Below, in pieces: positions 32,108 through 42,063 of a stretch of DNA of 64,000 bases. The DNA is from Hypericum androsaemum (Eukaryota > Streptophyta > Magnoliopsida > Malpighiales > Hypericaceae). Position numbers and translations under genes: made by a program. The DNA lies in NCBI GenBank assembly GCA_963995505.1, contig OZ023198.1, forward strand, positions 3,912,360 to 3,976,359. The letters are read 5' to 3'. The first letter of the stretch is position 1. Each line of letters begins with the position of its first letter. The notes beneath the pieces were generated by a model that saw nothing but the letters and a program-made list of their open reading frames with translations, was not told the origin of the DNA and searched no databases.

Positions 32108-33480
32108 AGCCGAGGACCTGATACGCACTGAACACGCCTCAAGATGTTGCTCTCCCTCGTACGTGCGCTTCCCACTTTGATAGGAGATAGTTGCCAGTTA
32201 TGAGCAAGGTCTTCGTACTTTGTGATCTTAGTTTCACTAACCAATAGGCCACGAGTCTAACAAGTTATTTGAGACAGATGTCCACTCATGTTCAAAGCTT
32301 GAGTTTGTAATATGGATCCTCTGTTTTGTGCAGTGATTTTTTACTTCTTTCCCAGTGTTCTTTAAGCTTGTACTGAATCTAGAATGTGAGGGTTTTTTTT
32401 TAAGGAGTAGAATGTGAAATTTTGTCACTCTTTAGGTTTTTATCAGAGGTAGATTACTGTTGGGCCATGTGGAAGATACAGGGCCCATGGGTTGGAGATT
32501 CTTTGCTGCTTTGTTAGCATATGGTTATTGAGCTAATGGTTCTGTCATCATTTTGTTTGGTTTGAAATGCGGAGGGGACAACTTGGGTGTGAGATTAGGG
32601 ATGAAGGATTTTTGAAAAATTATATATATAATAGGGATCATTTTGATACTTTTCCAAAAGTCTACTTGGCAACTAAGACACTTTTGCATGACGTGGTAGT
32701 CCAGATACGACTAAAAACTGTCCGAGCTTGTATGGCACCGTAGACTGATAAAAATTCAAAATTTGGACATGTTTGATAGTTTTAAAACTACATGGATTGA
32801 TAGCAAAAAATACGATGCCGTGTATTAATTAACATTTATCATCTAATACCGTGTATTAATTTCTGAATTCCTTTTTAATACATAGATGCAGAGGATGCTT
32901 GGACCACTGCTCAAATACTAATTGCAAGTCTTGAAAATTTTGTAAAGTCATGATGAGGACCTTGAATTAAGTTTCACTTTCATGGATATGGACCTCGAAC
33001 TAAGCTTCGTCTCCATGAGTATGTATCTTGAGCTAAGCTCGCCTCCGATAAATGTGAAATTTTTGCACTCCAACAATTGGGTCATTACTTTGCCCATTTT
33101 TATTCTCAGCGTAGCAAATATATCATGTGGACTTTAAATGGGCATGACCCCAACATAATAATCATGCTAAATTAGTAATTTTGTTATTAAGATAAGTACT
33201 AATAACCGATATCCTATCAATATTTGAACTAATGAAATTCTGAATCCATAAATTTGGTGTTATGTTCTTGATTATCAAATCAAGGACATAAGAGTTGAGA
33301 AAGAATTGAGAAAGAGAGAGAAGAGGGGAAGAAGCAACGGTATCGTTCCAGGAGAATAGCAAAATATCAAAAATGATTCCTAGAGTCTCTCTTATCCCTA
33401 CTTACCTAATATGCCCTATTACAATTCAATCACTTAAAGACTTTTTTATTGCTATTAAGTCCAGAGATCATAATATTTTG
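32108..33480. other. intergenic DNA after the kinase pseudogene
   Basis: The first 350 bases are probably the old 3' UTR. The remainder is AT-rich with no frame showing a family motif. Confidence 0.4.
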
Positions 33481-33735
33481 GGAAAAGTCCACTTTGGTAC
33501 CCTATGGTATAGCCAAAAATTACTTTAATACTCCGTGATAAAAAACTGACCAATCGAGTCATACTTATTCCAATTAACATCACTTAGGTCCACGGGCAGC
33601 TGCCCGAACCCTTCCCGACCTGCCCAGACCTTGCCCGTCCAATTATGCCAGCCACATCATCAATTTTTGATGACGTGGCCTCTCCCCTCTCTCTTCTCTT
33701 TCTCTCTCCTCCTCCTCCTCCTTCTTCTCGGCCCC

Positions 33736-34010
33736 TTACTAATAATGACATAACTTCCACTAGGAGGTGGTAGCACTGCATCCGGGCGAAGAGGACGAAC
33801 ATGCCAACCCCGAAAGCCGCCGCCATTATCCACACCACAGTGCCAGCGGTCCTCCTCGGCTCTTTCCTCCGGACCTCTGTGTCTTCGGCAGCGTAGGCCT
33901 CGGGGCATGGCCGAGATATGACCTCGCCGCAGAGCCCCTGGTTTTTGTTCCAGTAAACAAGAAAAAAGAACCTCCCCAAGAATCCCATCTCAGAGAAGAT
34001 GGAATCGCCG
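33736..34010 (-). other. possible captured receptor-kinase fragment
   Basis: The minus-strand frame reads NKNQGLCGEVISRPCPEAYA, a charged stretch (EVRRKEPRRTAG), then a hydrophobic segment (TVVWIMAAAFGVGMFVLFA). The GLCG...CP motif just before a membrane span resembles the juxtamembrane exon of plant LRR receptor kinases. No LRRs or kinase follow. It lies between the left arm and the tRNA structure, as expected for gene capture. Recognition rests on a short motif. Confidence 0.4.
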
Positions 34011-34059
34011 GAGATAACCGTCGCCGCTTGATGTGTTCGTATGTTTGTCTTTAGTTTAG

Positions 34060-34216
34060 TATCGGTTTATTTTGAGGGGCCTCGACACGCTCGTCAAAAT
34101 TTGGCGTCGTTGTAGTATAGTGGTAAGTATTCCCACCTGTCATGCGGGTGACCCGGGTTCGATCCCCGGCAACAAATTTTGACGAGCGTGTCGAGGCCCC
34201 TCAAAATAAACCGATA
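34060..34216. repeat. perfect 44-bp inverted repeat around a tRNA-like core
   Basis: Arms at 34060-34103 and 34173-34216 are exact reverse complements. The left arm starts TATCGGTTTATTTTGAGG and ends GCTCGTCAAAATTTG. The 69-bp spacer is the body of a tRNA-Asp-like sequence. The right arm overlaps what would be the 3' acceptor strand. Confidence 0.95.
34106..34177 (+). tRNA. tRNA-Asp(GTC)-like sequence, probably a pseudogene
   Basis: The sequence follows plant tRNA-Asp: acceptor GTCGTTG, D arm GTATAGTGGTAAGTAT, anticodon loop CTGTCAT with GTC, and the T arm CCCGGGTTCGATCCCCGG. Internal promoter boxes A and B look intact. The 3' acceptor strand reads CAACAAA instead of a full complement (two mismatches), and one anticodon-stem pair is A-C. 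The odd 3' end belongs to the inverted repeat arm. It is more likely a captured or decayed copy than a working tRNA gene. Confidence 0.75.
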
Positions 34217-35490
34217 TTTCGCGGCTCACTAATTTGTAGCAAGCAAAGGAAGTACCGAGTCAGATCCAAGGAGGGACGAATACTCAATTAATCTAACTAT
34301 TTAAACGAAAATAAAAAGGAAGATTTTGTGAGATTTGTAGATCAAACGAAATCAACAAAACACAGAAGAGAGAAGTAAGAGTAAAAATCAATGAGAGAAA
34401 AGCGGCAGATTCGAGATCGGAGTACCACGACAGGTTGGTTGATCACTGGATCACAAAAGATAATCTAGCACATGTAGCAAGTAGGTGTAAATCTCCCGCA
34501 ATCGCAAAGAGACCACAAACATCCAACAATCAACTAGCCAAACGACCGCCTAACTAGTTGTTTATCACCTAATAGACAGAATATCGACCGATTTCTATTC
34601 TATAAGATAATAGCATTAAGAATAGATGTTCATACTCCTAGCGATTATACTCAAAACCTTGGTATCTACAAACTAGCCTTACTTATTCCTAGTTAATTAG
34701 TTTGGTAACGACTGTTCTTCGCTGAATTAACCTTGCTCCTAGGTTCAATTCCTAACTGCAACCGCTAATCAAGAATCAAAGACAAATATGTTCAAGAATA
34801 AATTCACAAACGCAAACCATTCAAGAACAATAATAAGCACAAGGAAATAAGTAAATACTACTGAGATAGATTAATAAAACCTGATCCTCACAACCAAATC
34901 CTTGGGTCTCCTCCCTCAAATCTATCTAGAGGTTTAGTTCTTCATAGTCGTGACAAAGGCAAAAATAAGGTATATGTTCTCTGGAATAAAAAAGTTCTCT
35001 TAAAATAAGTCTAGATGGTTATATATAAGCCCTCCTAAGTGTAAAAACCTAATGGGTCGTCCCCAGTGTCCTAAGGGATCAGAAGACCGAATTTCCAAAA
35101 TTGGCCCTTAAAATTCGCTAATAACAATCTGTCAGACCAGCCTTCAGTGTTTTGGTCGTAACTTCCTTTTTCGATCTCCGATTTAGGCGTTCTTTATATG
35201 CACGGAAAGAGGAAAGAAATATCTTCAATTGTCTGTCAAATACGCATCCTCTGATTCAGCTCCAAAATTGACCGAAATGCCCTTCCAAATCAGCTATCCC
35301 TGCCAGATTTCTTCTCCAAGTATAATTATTTCCAAATTTGCCTCATTTTCCTACAATTTAGCACAAAGAACCCATTAGTCATCCAAATCTCAAATATTTA
35401 CTAAAATGATATTAAACTAAAGACAAACAAATGAAAATAACTCGAAATCCTATGCATTTAATGCGTATTTTAGACACAAATTACCGCTGT
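34217..35490. other. noncoding, LTR-like filler inside the inverted-repeat element
   Basis: AT-rich sequence with the style of a retrotransposon LTR (for example GGTTTAGTTCTTCATAGTCG near 34931 and TAACTTCCTTTTTCGATCTC near 35160). It begins exactly where the 44-bp arm ends. No TG...CA ends or target duplication could be fixed. Confidence 0.35.
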
Positions 35491-36177
35491 AGAAGACCGT
35501 CGGGAAAGGCAATGCCTTCATGAAAAGTCTCCACGAACTGGACGATTGCGGGCGGGTCGATGTCGAGCTCAGAGGAGCAGGAGAGAGAAAGAGAAGAGAG
35601 AGGGGAGAGGCCACGTCATCAAAAATTGGTGATGTGGTTGGCTTAGTTGGACAGGCAGGTCAGGCAGGGTTCGGGCAGCTGCCCATGGACCTAAGTGATG
35701 TTAATTGGAATAAGTATGACTCGATTGATCAATTTTTTACCACAAAATACTAAAGTAATTTTCAGCTATACCACAGGATACTAAAATAGACTTTTCCATA
35801 ACATATGGGTACAAACCGGGCACATCAAAACTCTATAGATAAACTAGGATACTTTCGGTGGTTGTTATCACCCATCCATAATTCAACACCTCTAACCGAT
35901 TTGATTTTATTCACATCTTTCAAATTCGAGTTTTAAATAAAAATTAAGTCTCCTGCCGTTTATGCCATCTATTTTTATCAAATCTTGTTTGATTTGACCA
36001 GAAGTAAATGCTCAAATTTAAATTCACGTAAAGACATGACAATGTTACTGCTGTTCCAGAGAGGAAGAGAGAGAAACAAAAGTGGAGGGGGGAAACGAGT
36101 TCAAGGGATTAACATTAACTAATATCCTCCACCTCTTCCCCAACCCTTAGCCGTTGACTCGTGAAGTCAAAAGAAAA

Positions 36178-37915
36178 ATGGGTTGGCTTCACTGGGTCGC
36201 CCTCTGCCTCTCCCTCCTGTCCTTCCTCCGTGGGCTCCATGCCAGTGCCGGAGACGCCGATCCCATTTACAAGTACTTATCTTTTCTTCCATTTTTTGCC
36301 TCTCTGCTTCCTTGGCTTCAATTAGCTCAACTGGGTACTCTAGTTTCTGCGTAAAGTTCGTGTCTTTGGGTATTTTGGGAGCTGGGTTTGTTTGGCCCAG
36401 CTTAGAATTTGAACTTGCTTGTGGGTTTAGATCTTGAAGTGGGAAAGGAAGGGAATTTGCGTTGCCTATAAGTTTGGACGTCTCTTCAGTGTTTAGGGAT
36501 GTGCTTTGATGGCTTTGGTCCTGATGGAAATGGCGGTGTGGTTCGATTCGATTGTGTGGATCAGGGGTTGTGTGGAGCAGTGCGAGGGGACGGGGTGTGT
36601 TGGAGCGAAATGCTTCCAGCATTGTAAGTTCTCGTCCGATGGGAAGTCCATCGACGGGCCGTGGTATCTGCAAGAGCCACTCTACCTCCAGTGGAAGCAG
36701 TGGGACTGCCTTACCGACTGTCGCTACCATTGCATGGTTGCGCGGGAGGAAGAAAGGGAGAAACTCGGTCACAAGCCTGTCAAGTATCACGGGAAGTGGC
36801 CTTTTCAACGAGTTTACGGGATCCAGGTTCGAGTTTATGCATCTTGATTAAACCCCTTTTAAATCTTTGCTGAGATGAATTGTTGTTTGTTGCTATCTAC
36901 AAGTTTGAGCAGTTATTGATTTCGGTCTCAGGAACCCGTTTCTGTTGCTTTCTCTGCGCTCAACCTTGCCTTTCATTTCCATGGATGGGTTTCCTTTATA
37001 ATACTTCTGTATTACAAGTTGCCAATGAGACAAAACAAGAAGACCTACTATGAATATGCTGGCTTGTGGCACATTTATGCAACCTTAGCGATGAATGCTT
37101 GGCTTTGGAGTTCTGTCTTCCATTGTCGGTAAGCAACTAAATCCCGCTTTTATATCCACTGGTGCCTCTCTGGTCAAATCTGCTTTTCGCCTGTGATAAA
37201 AGTTGTGTACATTGGTCTTGTAATAGGTTTCTATGAAGAGGAACCCCCGCTGTTGAATCTAAGTGTGAAACAAACGAGTGAACACGCATGTATATTTATG
37301 CAAATTATACTAGCTATATTTGATTATCTTACTCTTGTGACTATTTTCCGGTTGATCACAGAGATGTGGAACTGACGGAGAGACTGGATTACTCATCAGC
37401 TGTTGCATTACTTGGGTACTCGTTGATACTTGCGATTCTGCGAGCTTTCGATGTGACAGACGAGGCTGCTAGGGTCATGGTTGCTGCTCCCATCGCTGCA
37501 TTTATTGCAACGCACATCTTGTATCTGAACTTCTATCACTTCGATTATGGTAATTGAGTTCATCCTTCTCTTTGATTATGGTATCCGACTTCCTCGGGTA
37601 TTCAGCCTACTTCTTTATCCTTTTGCAGGTCTAAATATGAAAGTTTGTGTGGCAATGGGAGTAGCTCAGCTTCTTATTTGGGCGTTTTGGGCCGGCGTCA
37701 CTCGCCATCCATCTCGATTTAAGTTGTGGTTTGTTGTCATTGGAGGTGGCCTTGCAATGCTCTTGGAGATATTCGACTTCGCACCATACTACGGCTACGT
37801 TGATGCTCATGCTCTTTGGCACGCCACCACTATCCCGCTGACCTACATATGGTGGAGTTTTGTCCGGGGTGATGCAGAGTTCAGGACATCAACTCTCCTC
37901 AAGAAGAGCAAGTAA
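36178..37915 (+). CDS. PGAP3/PER1-like GPI-anchor remodelling protein, five exons
   Basis: Exons 36178-36272, 36565-36826, 36932-37128, 37362-37549 and 37629-37915 all have GT-AG borders and join to 1029 bases, 342 residues. The start is followed by a signal peptide (MGWLHWVALCLSLLSFLRGL). A lumenal cysteine-rich region (CVEQCEGTGCVGAKCFQHC, WDCLTDCRYHCM) precedes about seven membrane spans. Conserved hydrolase-like positions of the CREST superfamily are visible: FHFHGW, SVFHCRDVELTERLDYSSA and DAHALWHATTIPLTY. In yeast and animals this family removes the sn-2 acyl chain from GPI-anchored proteins in the ER/Golgi so the lipid can be remodelled. The plant protein is expected to act there too. 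It ends in KKSK, a possible ER-retrieval-type dilysine tail. It looks intact. Confidence 0.95.
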
Positions 37916-38430
37916 CAATTGATTGCACCCGAACGCCGAACTCAGGCCAGACACCAGTATACGTTCTGTAACAAAACTCGAGTTTTTAGGCTCCTTCCGT
38001 TGGGACGGCATCTTATCTGACTCGAGCTTCGGATTCTTAATGTAAATTTTGGTTCTCATGTTGATTACCTGTGATGTTTGATTGCAGAACTGTTATAGAT
38101 TGAACAGATTGTGCACCTACCTAGTAGGAATCTTTCTATTTAAGAAGGTGAAAGCAGTTGGCTTATTCTTTGATTTTATTCGTAATGTTTGAACTCGAGA
38201 ATTTCGAACTTCGAACTTATTTAAAGAATTCTTAACTAAAACTGATTGAAATCTACTAAATATTCTACATAATGTTACACATTCTCTTCGCGGGTCCCGT
38301 TGACTCCCACTTTGACATTACAATCTCACAGAAAAACCGAAATTCATCTCACCACAATGCCCAATTACACTGTATGATACTATCCGTCTCGAGCCTCAAT
38401 TAGTCGGCCCAGTAAATATTCGAAGTACTA

Positions 38431-39081
38431 TCAAATGGAGTGGCTCCATAGCGACACATCAGCGTCAAACTCCACGTCATCCGCCACGTAAGCATGCGAA
38501 GTATGGGAAGGAGGAGGGGGCAAGAGCATCCCCTCGGCCATGTTCTCCAACAACATTGGCATCTCGAACACCGCCTCATCGTCCATATAGAACACCCCGT
38601 CCCCGGCCGCCACGTCAGCCCGCTCCACCGCGGCCTCCACCTTGTCCCCGAACGCCTCGGCCGCCTCGGCTGCCGCCCTCTGGATGTCCTTGGGGTCGCT
38701 GGAGGCCGGCACCGGAAGCCGCCAGGCCGAGTCGGCGAAGTTCAGGCAGGTGGAGCGGCCACGGAGGGCCAGCGCCGCCACGTCGTGGGCCCGGGCGGCC
38801 ATCTCGGCGGTGAGGAAGGTCCCCAGCCATATCCGAGTCTTCTTGTTGGGCTCCCGGACCTCGCACACCCACTTGCCGGAGTCCCGCCGCCTCACCCCCC
38901 GGAACACCGGGTGCCGGGTCTCCCGGAACTTCTTCCGGCCGGCCTTCTTCTTCGGGTTCCTCGACGCCAGCATCACGCGTCCCTCCTCGTCGGAGAAGTT
39001 CCCCCTCGCGCCGTCCGACGACACCGACCAGTGATCCGACCCGAACGGCTGCGGGTCCGAGTAGCTCGCGTAACCATCCAT
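38431..39081 (-). CDS. CBF/DREB1-type AP2/ERF transcription factor
   Basis: A single-exon gene of 216 residues starting [11 protein letters not shown]. The open frame extends 58 codons further upstream, but the family pattern and the TATA box at 39197 support the internal start. The CBF signature before the DNA-binding domain is [16 protein letters not shown] (residues about 43-58). The AP2 domain follows (about 58-116: [20 protein letters not shown], then KTRIWLGTF). After it comes the second CBF signature, DSAWRL. The acidic C-terminus ends LWSHSI, a variant of the usual LWSY end. CBF proteins bind CRT/DRE (CCGAC) elements and activate cold and drought genes in the nucleus. The coding region is GC-rich compared with its flanks, as is common for this intronless family. 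Confidence 0.94.
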   Translation of the reverse strand: MDGYASYSDPQPFGSDHWSVSSDGARGNFSDEEGRVMLASRNPKKKAGRKKFRETRHPVFRGVRRRDSGKWVCEVREPNKKTRIWLGTFLTAEMAARAHDVAALALRGRSTCLNFADSAWRLPVPASSDPKDIQRAAAEAAEAFGDKVEAAVERADVAAGDGVFYMDDEAVFEMPMLLENMAEGMLLPPPPSHTSHAYVADDVEFDADVSLWSHSI

Positions 39082-39196
39082 ATATTCTTCAATTATTAGC
39101 ACCTTCGGGTTGGAAGAGTTGGTCCGTCTCGAAACTGAATTAATCCAATTATGGAGAGAAGTAGGACTGAGGAGAGGAAGGAGCGAGAGGATGCGG

Positions 39197-39204
39197 TATT
39201 TATA
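39197..39204 (-). promoter_or_regulatory. TATA box of the CBF-like gene
   Basis: TATAAATA on the minus strand, 116 bases upstream of the chosen start. It lies inside the longer open frame, which argues against the upstream ATG at 39255. Confidence 0.65.
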
Positions 39205-39482
39205 TGTTAGTGTGGAGGGATGAAACGGTGACGTGGAGGGGAAGGTGGGCCCCACACGGTGTGTGAAAGGGAGACAGCTGGAAGAGAAGCCACTTGTTTT
39301 ACAAATACCAAGTCTTAAAACATAATAATGTTATTTATTTATTAATTTAGTAGTTTGATGATGACAGCTGTCTGTGTGTTATTTTGGGAGTTAGGGTGGA
39401 TTTTGGACACGTGTAATATCAGGGATCGCCTTCTCTGGAGGCTTTGACCGGTACGGATTTTCGCCAAGTTTACTTGAAGAGT

Positions 39483-40183
39483 TTTTTTTTTGGCGAAAAA
39501 GAACCCGAGATATATTAAGAAAATGAAAACGTACAAGACGGAGACAGAAATAAAAGAAACCTAAGACCTACCCCTGCTGATCCCACAAACTGGGCAGTCA
39601 AAGGGGTGGGTTCCCAAGATCAAAAGATCCTGAGAGAGCCCGAGACTCTAAATCCTATTCCGCAGAAACCCACAGGCCGGGCAGTCGGAGTGACGTCCCC
39701 TGCCAACAGGCAGGAGAAACGTCGCCTATCAAACTATCCCAGCGGAATCCACAAACCGGCCGTCTGGGGGTTCGGCGTCCCGACAATAGCCGAGAGGCCG
39801 AAATCCTGAAAAGAACCTAGCCTCGAGTTAACCCCTGCAAGGGTTCCACCCACCCTACCACTCGAGGAGAGAGAGAGAGACCATCCCGAACACCTAGCGT
39901 GAACGGTTGCAACCGGGGGCCTCAGTAAAAACTTATCGCCGCCAAACCATAGGGAAAAAGAGCGCCAAACCCGTTAGAGTTGCAGGGCCCTATTACAAAA
40001 ACAAAACCGTCAAAAAATAAGCAGGAGAAAACCGGATAGTCAAGGAACGAAGCGGTGAAAAGGCATGTCGGTAAGATCCCTGCCAATGTGTTTCAGGAGT
40101 GCTTGCGGGAAGTTCGACCACCAGCCACTCGTCGAGATTTTTGTCATCGCGTCGGCTGCCACGTTACCTTCACGAGTGATTTG
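39483..40183 (-). mobile_element. 5'-truncated LINE (3' end with poly-A)
   Basis: On the plus strand it opens with a T run, the poly-A tail of a minus-strand non-LTR element, preceded by a GGGTTCTTTTTCGCC-type 3' end. It is bracketed by a short GAGT duplication (39479-39482 and 40184-40187), and the paralogous site at about 48300 lacks it. Its upstream end encodes the tail of an RNase H domain. Confidence 0.8.
40040..40180 (-). pseudogene. LINE RNase H C-terminal fragment
   Basis: The minus strand reads LQITREGNVAADAMTKIS and continues to a stop after PFHRFVP. The REGN..AD..A.. pattern is the last catalytic-site region of plant LINE RNase H domains. The rest of the polyprotein is missing because of 5' truncation at insertion. 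Confidence 0.7.
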
Positions 40184-40742
40184 GAGTGTAGGAGTGATGA
40201 TCTACTTGGATTTGGATTTTGGATTTGAATATTAGGAATATAAAAAAATATTAGAAGTAGGTCTGAAATATTTGATGACACGCTACAATTTTGTAGTTCT
40301 AATTTTTCTAATTAGGTTACGAACAATCAATTCAAACTTACTAACCTCGCTTACTTGAGATGTGAAACATGTTAAGTTGTTAGTTTTTATCAACATCTCA
40401 TTCAACATTATTAATTTTAACTGTGTGATATGTCACTTAATAATTTAAAAAAATATGACAAATACGGCAACATTCGAACTCAAAATAGATCGAGAAGTAT
40501 CTACGATGCCTGTATCCGAGGCCAACAATATGCATTCAAATAAAATTAGCAATGTAACTTGGGATGACATTCCTGATGTTTGTAGATATCACTTGGTTGT
40601 TAGTGAGGTGAAATTTCTATCAATTTGTTAAAAAATTAAAATTACAAGATAATTTTTGAAACGCAAAAACAGAGGATTATAGTACAATGTAATTTATCAA
40701 ACTTTAAATAATTCAATCGAATGCTCAATTCAAATTCAGGAA

Positions 40743-41360
40743 AATATATTGACAAAAAAAATTTCAGGAAAATATCTTCGATACTCTCTTTAAAAAATGA
40801 TTTTTTTTTGCTTTCGAATCTCACCCACTACAATCCAACGTTTTAATCTATTTTACTGGGGACAAGGTTGTACACTTGTATTCCATGACATGAAGTTTCC
40901 GAAAGGGGAAAGGACAACATTAAAAACTGTAACAGAAAATTTAGCAGTTGGATCGGATGGATCGGCGAGGAATTAAGTGGATATATATATATTAAATACT
41001 AGTGACTTAATAGCCTTTTATTGTTGTAGTTTTAGAGCTAAACAACAATTTACAATGATAGATATTATCACATAATTTAGCAGCACATCATCAAATTACA
41101 TAATAAAGAGATCGTTCGCCCGTTAAGAAGCGACCACCCGAAAAATTACTGATCGCAATGTTAACTATCAGGATCCATTCCGGAGTGTATAAATAAGACG
41201 GGGGGGCTTTCTAGAAAAGTGCTTGAAAATTAATTCGAAAAGAATGGAAATTGGCAAATTGCAAGTGGCGGATAAAACCAAAATATACTTGAAGTACACC
41301 GCCATATTTTCCTCAATTCCTTTAGCATCTGGTGCTTCTCCACTCCACAGCATTCCAACT
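40743..41360. other. AT-rich intergenic DNA, nothing recognised
   Basis: No gene or bounded repeat was seen between segmental repeat B and the ERF fragment. Confidence 0.4.
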
Positions 41361-41363
41361 GTA

Positions 41364-41664
41364 AAATCATTGCAGCAGCTCCGTCTTAAAAACTTTTATC
41401 TTATTATCCCTCTCCTGCTCTTGCACGGCGGACTTCCTCTTCTTGGAAGGAAACTCCGGCTCTGTGGGGCCCAGTTCGTCAACTTCAAGGGGGAAGTTAA
41501 GGATGGCTTTGCTGCCACGTAACCTAAAGGCCGTGCTGTCGTAAGCCCTAGCGGCTTCAATAGCCACGTCGAATGTTCCGAGCCACACACGTGCACCTTT
41601 CCGGTTAGGGTCTCTTATCTCAGCGGCGAACTTGCCCCACGGCCTTCTCCTGACCCCCCTGTAG
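41364..41664 (-). pseudogene. ERF-type AP2 gene, 5' half lost at a Copia LTR
   Basis: From 41664 the minus strand reads [20 protein letters not shown], then a [21 protein letters not shown] stretch split here as [10 protein letters not shown] and [11 protein letters not shown], then [17 protein letters not shown]: an almost complete ERF-subfamily AP2 domain with Ala and Asp at the ERF-specific sites. A short tail ([20 protein letters not shown]) ends in TGA. Everything upstream of the AP2 domain is replaced by the LTR starting at 41665, so there is no start codon or activation region. The KRK tail and domain resemble group IX ERFs. Confidence 0.85.
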
Positions 41665-42014
41665 TGTCAAACATCTCTCCACCACTCCACCAACGATCCT
41701 CTCCACCTCAACGGTCCTCTCCACTAATCAAAACCCAACTTGGACCTGACTTGCAACAAACTCCAAAGATTTTGTCACTAACCGACCTCCCGATTTGGCA
41801 CGTTCAACTCTATCAATTTCTCCAATAAGTTTTGCTTGTGGAACTTAGAACGTGGACCTATTTTCTTACTTAAGTTGTTAGCTTAGTAGTTGTACAGCTT
41901 GCTCTATAAATATGTATGGACTGTTATCAATAAAAATTGGCAAGCAAGAATGTTCAATTATCTTTCTTGCTCTCACAAATTCCACTTCAAAATTTATCAC
42001 TTAAAAATTTATCA
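41665..42014 (+). repeat. Copia LTR inserted in the ERF gene
   Basis: It begins TGTCAAACATCTC and ends AATTTATCA, directly followed by TGGTATCAGAGCC, the tRNA-Met primer site, so this is a 5' LTR of a plus-strand element. A TATAAATA lies near 41904 and an AATAAAAA signal near 41932. No second copy of this LTR is in the window. Confidence 0.85.
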
Positions 42015-42027
42015 TGGTATCAGAGCC
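42015..42027 (+). promoter_or_regulatory. tRNA-Met primer binding site
   Basis: TGGTATCAGAGCC abuts the LTR with no spacer. This fixes the LTR's 3' edge and shows that part of the internal region survived. Confidence 0.9.
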
Positions 42028-42063
42028 ATCTAGGTACATCAACACCTAGGATTCTTCTTCTTC

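Larger units (their letters stand above)
33481..35797. mobile_element. 2.3-kb element with about 230-bp terminal inverted repeats (Pack-MULE-like)
   Basis: The left arm (33481 to about 33735) and right arm (about 35569 to 35797) are reverse complements: both read inward GGAAAAGTC, then AATCGAGTCATACTTATTCC, TTAACATCACTTAGGTCCA, GGGCAGCTGCCCGAACCC, TTTTTGATGACGTGGCC and TCTCCCCTCTCTCTTCTCTT. Long inverted arms without transposase suggest a non-autonomous Mutator-like or foldback element. The flanks ATAATATTT and ATAACATAT match at 7 of 9 positions, so the target duplication is only suggestive. The interior holds gene-like, tRNA-like and repeat-like pieces. Confidence 0.85.
39410..40742. repeat. 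segmental repeat B, copy 1, split by a LINE
   Basis: 39410-39482 and 40184-40742 align in order with 48231-48836. Shared landmarks include GCTTTGACCGGTACGGATTT, GAGGCCAACAATATGCA and CTCAATTCAAATTCAGGAAA. The 701 bp between are a LINE insertion absent from copy 2. Confidence 0.85.

Noticed and set aside
34106..34177. Functional tRNA-Asp gene
   Set aside because: Two acceptor-stem mismatches and one anticodon-stem mismatch, with the 3' strand belonging to the inverted repeat, make a working tRNA unlikely; kept only as a tRNA-like sequence.
38494..39099. 201-residue plus-strand frame and two other long frames over the CBF-like gene
   Set aside because: They are shadows of the GC-rich AP2 gene on the other strand or other frames; no domain is visible.
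39082..39255. Upstream ATG of the CBF-like frame as the true start
   Set aside because: The TATA box lies within this extension and the added residues do not resemble CBF proteins.
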